Source of the DNA: Burkholderia guangdongensis
GTDB taxonomy: Bacteria > Pseudomonadota > Gammaproteobacteria > Burkholderiales > Burkholderiaceae
Reading direction: 5' to 3'
Assembly (NCBI RefSeq): GCF_013403875.1
Contig: NZ_JACBNX010000017.1
Coordinates: 219,785 to 283,784 of the forward strand
Length of the DNA stretch: 64,000 nucleotides
A program made the translations under genes and the position numbers. A model generated the notes under the pieces. It saw only the letters and a program-made list of their open reading frames with translations. It was not told where the DNA came from and made no database searches. Below, in pieces: positions 57,506 through 64,000 of the stretch (positions are counted from its first letter, which is position 1; each line of letters starts with the position of its first letter).

Positions 57506-58852
57506 TTGCCGAAGTTGAGCGTCGATCTCGACACCATCAAGCGCCTCGCGCGCTTCGCCGCGAAGCGCAGCGCGGAGGACCGCATTCCGCAAGTGGCGGG
57601 GAGCCTCACGTTTACGACGATGCTCTCGCTCGTGCCGCTCGCGACGGTCGCGTTCGCGCTGTTCACCGCGTTTCCGATGTTCGCGTCGTTCCAGATTTCG
57701 CTGCAGGACTTCATGGCCGATCACCTGATGCCCGCGCAGTTCAGCATCCAGATCGTCAAGTACCTGAACCAGTTCGCGCTGAAGGCGAAAGGGCTGACGA
57801 CCGCCGGCCTGCTCGTGCTCGTCTTCACGTCGGTGATGACGATGATGACGATCGAATCCGCGTTCAATCTGATCTGGCGCGTGAGGAAGCCGCGGCCGTT
57901 CGCGCAGCGCGTGCTCGCGTACTGGGCGCTGATCACGCTCGGGCCGATCCTGTTCGGCGTGAGCCTGTCGATCTCGTCGTACCTGTTCACGCAGTCGCTC
58001 GCGTTCACCGGCGCGCAGTCGCCGCCGCCGATCCTCGAATGGATGCTGACGGTCGCGTCGCTGCCGCTGACGGTGCTCGCGTTCACGCTGCTGTACGTGT
58101 ATCTGCCGAACTGCGCGGTCGCGTGGCGCGACGCGGTGATCGGCGGGGTGTTCGCGGCGCTCGCGTTCGAGCTCGCGAAGCGCGGTTTCGGCTTCTACGT
58201 GCGGCGGATTCCGACCTATACCGCGGTGTACGGCGCGTTCGCCGCGTTGCCCGTGTTCCTGCTGTGGATGTATCTGAGCTGGTTCGTCACGCTGCTAGGC
58301 GCGATGCTGACGTCGGCGCTGCCGGCGATCCGGCTCGGGCAGTTCCACCGCGTGCACTACGCGGGCAGCGACCTGCTCGACGCGCTCGAGATGCTCGCAC
58401 GGCTCGCGGACGCGCGCGCGGCCGGCAAGCCCGGCTACACGGCGATGCGGCTCGCGGCGAAGCTGCGCGCGGACATGGAAACGGCGCAGCGCCTCGTCGC
58501 GACGATGGAGGAGCACGAGTGGGTCGCGCGGCTGCAGGACGAGAACGGGCCGCCGCGCTACGTGCTGCTCGCGAATCCGGAGCGCCTGACGCTCGCGAAC
58601 CTGTTCGACGTGCTCGTGATCGACCGCGCGGAGCTGACCTACCAGTTGCAGCGGCGCCGCACGCACATCGACGGCGCGGCGCTGCTCGGCGTGCTGTCGA
58701 ACGAGCGCTTCGACGTGTCGCTCGCGTCGCTGATCACGGTGCCGCGGCGCGCGGGTGCGCATGAGAAGGTGGCCGCGCCGGCAACGGCGGCGGCCGCAGC
58801 GAAGGCGGCCGGCGCGGCGGACCCGCACGCGCGGCCGCCGCGGGCCGCGTGA
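57506..58852 (+). CDS. YihY/virulence factor BrkB-family inner-membrane protein
   Basis: 448 residues from TTG 57506, with GGAAGGGGG seven bases upstream. QVAGSLTFTTMLSLVPLATV, GGVFAALAFELAKRGFGFYV and TYTAVYGAFAALPVFLLWMY are YihY hallmarks among about six membrane segments (to about 300). The C-terminal 150 residues are soluble, contain a winged-helix-like part and end in an Ala tail; enteric YihY lacks such a long tail. Once called ribonuclease BN in error. It diverges from wrbA, 90 bases apart. Confidence 0.9.
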   Translation: MPKLSVDLDTIKRLARFAAKRSAEDRIPQVAGSLTFTTMLSLVPLATVAFALFTAFPMFASFQISLQDFMADHLMPAQFSIQIVKYLNQFALKAKGLTTAGLLVLVFTSVMTMMTIESAFNLIWRVRKPRPFAQRVLAYWALITLGPILFGVSLSISSYLFTQSLAFTGAQSPPPILEWMLTVASLPLTVLAFTLLYVYLPNCAVAWRDAVIGGVFAALAFELAKRGFGFYVRRIPTYTAVYGAFAALPVFLLWMYLSWFVTLLGAMLTSALPAIRLGQFHRVHYAGSDLLDALEMLARLADARAAGKPGYTAMRLAAKLRADMETAQRLVATMEEHEWVARLQDENGPPRYVLLANPERLTLANLFDVLVIDRAELTYQLQRRRTHIDGAALLGVLSNERFDVSLASLITVPRRAGAHEKVAAPATAAAAAKAAGAADPHARPPRAA

Positions 58853-58865
58853 TGCCGGCCGGGCG

Positions 58866-59195
58866 TCACAGCGGAATCTTTCCGGTGCAGATATCCTTGA
58901 ACATCACCCAATCGCCCATCAGGCTGTAGATCGGATGCCGGAACGTCGCCGGGCGGTTCTTTTCGAAGAAGAAATGGCCGACCCACGCGAACCCGTAGCC
59001 GCAGACGACGGCGGCCGGCAGCCACGGCCATTCGCCGGTTGCGGCCGCCATCGCGGCGCAGCCGATCACGCCGAGCGAGCCGATGAAATGCAGCCGCCGC
59101 GACGTCAGGTTCTGGTGTTCGTTCAGGTAGTGCGGGTAGAAATCGGCGAAGCTGGCGAAGTGCTCCGACTGTGAGTGCGAGTGCGAATGCGCCAT
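58866..59195 (-). CDS. DUF962/Mpo1-like membrane protein
   Basis: 109 residues. A His/Ser-rich start (HSHSHSQSEH) is followed by the family pattern: FYPHYLNEHQNLTSRRLHFI, two or three hydrophobic segments and WVGHFFFEKNRPATFRHPIY. Yeast Mpo1, of this family, is an iron-dependent dioxygenase in fatty acid alpha-oxidation; the conserved His residues there match those seen here. Bacterial function is unproven. Convergent with the YihY gene, 13 bases apart. Confidence 0.85.
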   Translation of the reverse strand: MAHSHSHSQSEHFASFADFYPHYLNEHQNLTSRRLHFIGSLGVIGCAAMAAATGEWPWLPAAVVCGYGFAWVGHFFFEKNRPATFRHPIYSLMGDWVMFKDICTGKIPL

Positions 59196-59348
59196 GACAT
59201 CCCCTCTGGACGCGTGATCCATACGGTCATTGTGCGGCGGGCGGCGATCCGCCGCAAGCGGCTGCCCGGTGCGGCGCGCTTTCCTTTTGGGAGGCTTTCC
59301 GATAGGATCGAAAGCCAGTTTTCGCACATAGGCAAACAGGGGACTACG

Positions 59349-59804
59349 ATGCGCGTCAGCGATATTCTGAAGGTCAAGGGCAACACGCTGTTCACGGTGA
59401 CGCCCGAAACGCCGTTGCGCGATGCGGTCGACACGATGGCCGAGCACGACATCGGCTCGCTCGTCGTGATGGAGTACGGCGATCTCGTCGGCATCGTGAC
59501 ATTCCGCGAGATCATCCTGACGCTGCGCGAGAACGGCGGCAGCATCGGCGACGGCAAGGTGCGCAAGGTGATGGACGTGCCGCTCACGTGCACGCCGGAA
59601 ACCGACGTCAACGAAGTGCGCCGGATGATGCTCGATCGCCACGCGCGCTACATGCCGGTGCTCGACAAGAAGATGCTGATGGGCGTGATCTCGTTCTACG
59701 ACGTCGCGAAGACGGTCGTCGAGGCGCAGAGCTTCGAGAACCGGATGCTGAAGGCGTACATCCGCGACTGGCCGGAACCCGAGGCCGAATCCGGGAACCC
59801 GTGA
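59349..59804 (+). CDS. CBS-domain pair protein
   Basis: 151 residues, two CBS repeats (about 8-60 and 75-130), for instance MAEHDIGSLVVMEYGDLVGI and LDRHARYMPVLDKKMLMGVI. Such pairs bind adenosyl compounds and regulate partner proteins. GGGGAC lies upstream of ATG 59349. The next gene starts 16 bases on, so the two may be co-transcribed. Partner not evident. Confidence 0.9.
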   Translation: MRVSDILKVKGNTLFTVTPETPLRDAVDTMAEHDIGSLVVMEYGDLVGIVTFREIILTLRENGGSIGDGKVRKVMDVPLTCTPETDVNEVRRMMLDRHARYMPVLDKKMLMGVISFYDVAKTVVEAQSFENRMLKAYIRDWPEPEAESGNP

Positions 59805-59820
59805 GCGCCGCGCTTTCCGA

Positions 59821-61755
59821 ATGAGCGATCACACGTCAGTCACGTCCGAGCGTCGCGATGAGCCGCGCGCGCACGCGTCCCAGTTCGACCTGCTGCGCGA
59901 GCGCCGCTTCGCGCCGTTCTTCACGACCCAGTTCTTCGGCGCGCTGAACGACAACGTCTTCAAGATCGGCTTCTCGTCGCTCGTCACGTACCAGACCGCG
60001 CGCTTTTCCGGCGTCGACGCGAAGACGGCCGCGTTCCTGATTTCGGCGATCTTCATCGTGCCGTTCGTGCTGTTCTCGGCGACGTCCGGGCAGATCGCCG
60101 ACAAGTACGACAAGGCGCGCCTCACGCGCTTCGTGAAGACGTTCGAGATCGCGCTGACGCTCGTCGGCGCCGCGGGCTTCGTCACGCACAGCGCGACGCT
60201 GCTGTATCTGTGCACGTTCATGCTCGGCATGCACTCGACGCTGTTCGGGCCCGTCAAGTATGCGTACCTGCCGCAGCACCTGAGCGATCACGAGCTCGTC
60301 GGCGGCAATGGGCTCGTCGAGATGGGCACGTTCGTCGCGATCCTGATCGGCACGATCGTCGGCGGCGCGGCCGCGGGCCTGCCCGGTGGCGGCGAATCGG
60401 TGCTGGCGTTCTGCTGCGTCGGCATCGCGCTCGCCGGGCGCGTGGTCGCTTCGTTCGTGCCGGCCACGCCGTCGATGCAGCCCGATCTGAAGATCAACTG
60501 GAACCCGATCAGCGAGACCTGGCGCAACCTGTCGCTCGCGAGACAGAACCGGACCGTGTTCCTGAGCCTGCTCGGCATCTCGTGGCTGTGGTTCGTCGGC
60601 GCGACGTTCCTCGCGTCGTTCTTCAACTTCGCGAAGGACGTGCTGTCCGCGAGCCCCGACGTCGTCACGGTGCTGCTCGCGACGTTCTCGATCGGGATCG
60701 GCCTGGGCTCGATGCTGTGCGAGCGGCTGTCGCGGCGGCGCGTCGAGATCGGCCTCGTGCCGCTCGGCTCGATCGGCATCAGTGCGTTCGCGATCGATCT
60801 CTATTTCGCGAGCCACGCGCTGCCGGATCCGGGCCATCTGCTGTCGGTCGGCGAGTTCCTGGCCGGCGCGCGCCACTGGCGGATCCTCGCGGATCTGTTC
60901 CTGCTCGCGATGTTCGGCGGCTTCTACAGCGTGCCGCTGTACGCGCTGATCCAGAGCCGCTGCGCGCCGACGCACCGCGCGCGGATCATCGCCGCGAACA
61001 ACATCCTCAATGCGCTGTTCATGATCGTGTCCGCGCTGATGGCGATGGCGCTGACGCGCGCCGGCGTCGGCATTCCGGGGATTTTCCTCGTCACCGCGCT
61101 GCTGAACGTCGCGGTCGCCGCGTACATCTATCTGCTCGTGCCCGAATTCCTGCTGCGCTTCGTCGCGTGGGTGCTCGTGCACACGTTCTACCGGATCCGG
61201 CTCGTGCATCCGGAGCGGCTTCCGGAGGAGGGCGCGGCGGTGCTCGTCTGCAATCACGTCAGCTACGTCGACGCGCTCGTGCTCGCTGCCGCGAGCCCGC
61301 GGCCGATCCGCTTCGTGATGGATCACCGGATCTTCTCGACGCGCTTCGCGAGCTGGGCGTTCCGGCACGCGAAGGCGATCCCGATCGCGCCGCGCCACGA
61401 GAACCCGGCGCTGCTCGCGCGCGCATACGACGCGTGCGAGGCGGCGCTCGCGGACGGCGAGCTCGTCTGCATCTTCCCCGAAGGGAAGCTGACGAAGACG
61501 GGCGACATCAACACGTTCCACCACGGCGTGACCGAGATCCTCTCACGCACGAACGCGCCGGTGATTCCGATGGCGCTGCGCGGGCTGTGGGGCAGCGTGT
61601 TCTCGCGGCACGAGGACGCGCGCTGGCCGCGGCCCGTCAAGCGCGGCGTGATGAGCCGGCTCACGCTCGCGGTCGGCGAGCCGATTCCGTCGCCGGTCGC
61701 GACGCCCGAGCGGCTGCAGGCCGCGGTGGCCGAACTGCGCGGCGCGCGCAAGTGA
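59821..61755 (+). CDS. Fusion of an LplT-like MFS transporter and a PlsC-type acyltransferase
   Basis: 644 residues. Residues 15-425 are an MFS transporter like LplT (FFTTQFFGALNDNVFKIGFS). Residues 440-644 are a PlsC acyltransferase with the H-x4-D motif at His479 and Asp484 (CNHVSYVDALVLA) and FPEGKLTKTGDIN. In E. coli, LplT flips lysophospholipids inward and Aas re-acylates them. The fusion links both steps; the AMP-ligase (acyl-ACP synthetase) domain found in longer versions is absent. Confidence 0.9.
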   Translation: MSDHTSVTSERRDEPRAHASQFDLLRERRFAPFFTTQFFGALNDNVFKIGFSSLVTYQTARFSGVDAKTAAFLISAIFIVPFVLFSATSGQIADKYDKARLTRFVKTFEIALTLVGAAGFVTHSATLLYLCTFMLGMHSTLFGPVKYAYLPQHLSDHELVGGNGLVEMGTFVAILIGTIVGGAAAGLPGGGESVLAFCCVGIALAGRVVASFVPATPSMQPDLKINWNPISETWRNLSLARQNRTVFLSLLGISWLWFVGATFLASFFNFAKDVLSASPDVVTVLLATFSIGIGLGSMLCERLSRRRVEIGLVPLGSIGISAFAIDLYFASHALPDPGHLLSVGEFLAGARHWRILADLFLLAMFGGFYSVPLYALIQSRCAPTHRARIIAANNILNALFMIVSALMAMALTRAGVGIPGIFLVTALLNVAVAAYIYLLVPEFLLRFVAWVLVHTFYRIRLVHPERLPEEGAAVLVCNHVSYVDALVLAAASPRPIRFVMDHRIFSTRFASWAFRHAKAIPIAPRHENPALLARAYDACEAALADGELVCIFPEGKLTKTGDINTFHHGVTEILSRTNAPVIPMALRGLWGSVFSRHEDARWPRPVKRGVMSRLTLAVGEPIPSPVATPERLQAAVAELRGARK

Positions 61756-61851
61756 TTGCGCAAGTGATTGCGTAAATGACACGCGGCCCGCGACGGCCGG
61801 CGCTGCTGGCATAATGGCGGTTTTCCCGACTTTTCCTGGGGCGGCTCCATC

Positions 61852-62952
61852 ATGTCCGGCAATACTCTCGGCACGCTTTTCACTGTCACGACCTTCGGCG
61901 AATCGCACGGCCCCGGGATCGGCTGCGTGATCGACGGCTGCCCACCCGGGATGATGCTCGCCGAAGCCGACATCCAGCTCGAGCTGGACCGCCGCAAGCC
62001 CGGCACGTCGCGCCACGTCACGCAGCGGCAGGAGGCCGATCAGGTCGAGATCCTGTCGGGCGTGTTCGAAGGGCGGACGACGGGCGCGCCGATCGCGCTG
62101 CTGATCCGCAACACCGACCAGCGCAGCAAGGACTACGGCAACATCGCCGATACGTTCCGGCCGGGCCACGCGGACTACACGTACTGGCAGAAATACGGGA
62201 TTCGCGACTATCGCGGCGGCGGCCGCTCGTCCGCGCGGCTGACCGCGCCGATCGTCGGCGCGGGCGCGGTCGCGAAGAAATGGCTGCGCGAGCGCTGCGG
62301 CGTCGAGGTGCGCGGCTACATGAGCGCGCTCGGCGAGATCGACGTGCCGTTCGTCGACTGGGCGCACGTGCGCGAAAATCCGTTCTTCGCGCCGAATGCG
62401 GCGATCGTCCCGCAGCTCGAGGCGTACATGGACGCGCTGCGCAAGGACGGCGACTCGATCGGTGCGCGGATCGACGTCGTCGCGTCGGGCGTGCCGGTCG
62501 GCTGGGGCGAGCCGGTGTTCGACCGGCTCGACGCGGACATCGCGAAGGCGATGATGAGCATCAACGCGGTGAAGGGCGTCGAGATCGGCGCGGGCTTCGC
62601 GAGCGTCGCGCAGCGCGGCTCCGTGCACGGCGACGAGCTGACGCCGGAAGGCTTCGTCACCAATCACGCGGGCGGCGTGCTCGGCGGAATTTCGACCGGG
62701 CAGGACATCGCGGTGTCGATCGCGATCAAGCCGACGTCGAGCATCCGCACGCCGCGCCGCTCGATCACGACGGCCGGCGAGCCGGCGACGGTCGAGACGT
62801 TCGGCCGTCACGATCCGTGCGTCGGGATTCGCGCGACGCCGATCGCCGAATCGATGCTCGCGCTCGTGCTGATCGATCACGCGCTGCGCCATCGTGCGCA
62901 ATGCGGCGACGTCGAGACGCCGACGCCGAAGATCGCCGGAAGCGCGACCTGA
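61852..62952 (+). CDS. aroC: Chorismate synthase
   Basis: 366 residues. LFTVTTFGESHGPGIGCVID is the N-terminal signature, RGGGRSSARLTA and the later GGISTGQDIAVSIAIKPTSS follow. It uses reduced FMN to form chorismate from EPSP, the last step of the shikimate pathway. CATAAT (about 61811) is a possible -10. A terminator follows at 62975. The C-terminal 15 residues continue beyond the usual HALRHRAQ. Confidence 0.97.
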   Translation: MSGNTLGTLFTVTTFGESHGPGIGCVIDGCPPGMMLAEADIQLELDRRKPGTSRHVTQRQEADQVEILSGVFEGRTTGAPIALLIRNTDQRSKDYGNIADTFRPGHADYTYWQKYGIRDYRGGGRSSARLTAPIVGAGAVAKKWLRERCGVEVRGYMSALGEIDVPFVDWAHVRENPFFAPNAAIVPQLEAYMDALRKDGDSIGARIDVVASGVPVGWGEPVFDRLDADIAKAMMSINAVKGVEIGAGFASVAQRGSVHGDELTPEGFVTNHAGGVLGGISTGQDIAVSIAIKPTSSIRTPRRSITTAGEPATVETFGRHDPCVGIRATPIAESMLALVLIDHALRHRAQCGDVETPTPKIAGSAT

Positions 62953-62974
62953 CGCGACGCGGGGCGGATGACAG

Positions 62975-63012
62975 AACGGGGCGCTGCGGTGAAAGCAGCG
63001 CCCCGTTTCGTT
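62975..63012 (+). terminator. Intrinsic terminator after aroC
   Basis: AACGGGGCGCTGC (62975-62987) pairs with GCAGCGCCCCGTT (62995-63007), followed by a T-rich tail. The stem is 13 bp. Confidence 0.9.
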
Positions 63013-63033
63013 TGTGCGGTGCCGGTCGGAGAC

Positions 63034-63058
63034 AAAAAAGCGCCGCATGAAGCGGCGC
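63034..63058 (-). terminator. Intrinsic terminator after the ETF-QO gene
   Basis: On the minus strand AGCGCCGC and GCGGCGCT (63039-63046 and 63051-63058) form an 8-bp stem followed by TTTTTT (63034-63039 as A). It lies 10 bases past the stop. Confidence 0.9.
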
Positions 63059-63067
63059 TTTCGTTCG

Positions 63068-64000
63068 TCACATATTCGGATAATTCGGGCCACCACCGCC
63101 TTCGGGCGTGACCCACACGATGTTCTGCGTCGGATCCTTGATGTCGCAGGTCTTGCAGTGTACGCAGTTCTGCGCGTTGATGACCAGCCGGTCGCTGCCG
63201 TCGTCGTTCTTCACGAACTCGTACACCGCCGCCGGGCAGAACCGGCCTTCCGGCCCCGCGTACTGGTGCAGGTTCACGTTCACCGGCACGCTCGCGTCCT
63301 TCAGCGTCAGGTGCGCCGGCTGGTTCTCCTCGTGGTTCGTGTTCGAGATGAACACCGACGACAGCCGGTCGAACGTCAGCTTGCCGTCCGGCTTCGGATA
63401 CTCGATCGGCTGACACATCGACGCGGGCTTCAGCATCTCGTGGTCCGCGTGCTGGTGGCGCAGCGTCCACGGCACGTTGCCGTTCATCAGCTTCTGCTCG
63501 ATCCCGACCATCAGCGTGCCGAGATACAGCCCCTTGCTCATCCACTGCTTGAAGTTGCGCGAGCGGTACAGCTCCGTGTATAGCCACGACGTCTTGAACG
63601 CATCCGGATACGCGGCGAGCTCGTCGCTCTGACGGCCCGCCTGCACCGCGTCGAACGCCGCGTCGGCGGCCAGCATCCCGGTCTTGATCGCCGCGTGCGA
63701 GCCCTTGATCCGCGCGGCGTTCAGGAACCCGGCGTCGTCACCAATCAGCGCGCCGCCCGGAAACACCGTCTTCGGCAGCGACATCAGCCCGCCGGCCGTC
63801 ATCGCCCGCGCGCCGTACGACACGCGCTTGCCGCCCTCGAGGAAATGGCGGATCGCCGGATGCGTCTTGTAGCGCTGGAATTCCTCGAACGGCGACAGGT
63901 ACGGGTTCGAATACCCGAGCCCGACCACGAAGCCGACGACCACCTGGTTGTTGTCCATGTGGTACAGGAACGAGCCGCCGTACGTGTCCGGCTTCAGCGG
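63068..64000 (-). CDS. Electron transfer flavoprotein-ubiquinone oxidoreductase, 5' end missing
   Basis: 311 codons, C-terminal part of ETF-QO (full length about 555). It ends with the 4Fe-4S cluster motif QNCVHCKTCDIKDPTQNIVW (Cys-x2-Cys-x2-Cys-type spacing) and carries GGLMSLPKTVFPGGALIGDD, part of the FAD-binding fold. The enzyme passes electrons from acyl-CoA dehydrogenases via ETF to ubiquinone at the inner membrane. The reading frame continues without a stop to the right edge, so the N-terminal FAD domain lies outside. Confidence 0.95.
   Translation of the reverse strand, partial: PLKPDTYGGSFLYHMDNNQVVVGFVVGLGYSNPYLSPFEEFQRYKTHPAIRHFLEGGKRVSYGARAMTAGGLMSLPKTVFPGGALIGDDAGFLNAARIKGSHAAIKTGMLAADAAFDAVQAGRQSDELAAYPDAFKTSWLYTELYRSRNFKQWMSKGLYLGTLMVGIEQKLMNGNVPWTLRHQHADHEMLKPASMCQPIEYPKPDGKLTFDRLSSVFISNTNHEENQPAHLTLKDASVPVNVNLHQYAGPEGRFCPAAVYEFVKNDDGSDRLVINAQNCVHCKTCDIKDPTQNIVWVTPEGGGGPNYPNM

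Noticed and set aside
1..64000. CRISPR arrays, tRNA or rRNA genes, prophage or insertion sequences
   Set aside because: No regularly spaced repeats, cloverleaf, rRNA-like or transposase-like sequence was noticed anywhere in the window.

Overview
The window is chromosomal DNA from a high-GC betaproteobacterium, almost certainly Burkholderia. Protein content is the evidence: rpsF-priB-rpsR-rplI followed by dnaB, an aminoarabinose (arn) cluster with arnA split into two genes, an ETF-ubiquinone oxidoreductase, and LysR-controlled efflux. Third-codon positions are almost all G or C. Gene order is dense and looks like core genome. I see no tRNA, rRNA, CRISPR array, insertion sequence or prophage. 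Both edges cut a gene: gcl on the left and the ETF-ubiquinone oxidoreductase gene on the right.

Layout. 1-4 kb: glyoxylate carboligase with a divergent LysR regulator, then an ECF sigma factor/anti-sigma pair. 4-8.2 kb: the rpsF-priB-rpsR-rplI operon, a terminator, and dnaB, which is interrupted in frame at the Walker A motif by a 346-residue intein. 8.3-14.1 kb: a PhoU-like/Pit phosphate transport pair, an NlpC/P60 lipoprotein, a PIN-PhoH ATPase and a PrxQ/BCP peroxiredoxin. 14.2-21.6 kb (minus strand): a complete aminoarabinose lipid A modification cluster (arnT, an SMR-type flippase subunit, arnB, arnC, arnA formyltransferase, arnA decarboxylase, arnD). 22-28.9 kb: alanine aminotransferase, homoserine dehydrogenase and threonine synthase (threonine branch), an MFS carrier, a Nudix hydrolase and a thioesterase. 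28.9-32.6 kb: a branched-chain amino-acid type ABC transporter with a permease-ATPase fusion. 32.7-39 kb: tusA-like, a hypothetical gene, and a four-gene module of OmpR-type regulator, LysM-FecR periplasmic protein, CHASE2 histidine kinase and lipoprotein. 39-46.3 kb: galU, valS, uvrD-type helicase and MTA/SAH nucleosidase. 46.3-53.7 kb: a fosmidomycin-resistance type MFS pump, then an aromatic-acid type efflux operon (outer-membrane factor, FUSC/AaeB, DUF1656/AaeX, HlyD/AaeA) with a divergent LysR regulator. 53.8-64 kb: a 48-residue membrane protein, metallophosphoesterase, FAD-linked 2-hydroxyacid dehydrogenase, DUF2069, WrbA, YihY, a DUF962/Mpo1-like protein, a CBS protein, an MFS-acyltransferase fusion, chorismate synthase and the ETF-QO fragment.

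The most unusual feature is the DnaB intein. It begins with Ala instead of a nucleophile, carries the Trp/Cys/Thr set of class 3 (non-canonical mechanism) inteins, and holds two LAGLIDADG-type homing endonuclease motifs. Second is the CHASE2/FecR-LysM/OmpR signalling module. Third is the LivM-LivG fusion, joined by a repeat-rich linker and paired with a LivF whose Walker A lysine is arginine. All calls come from reading the sequence. No database search or alignment was run.
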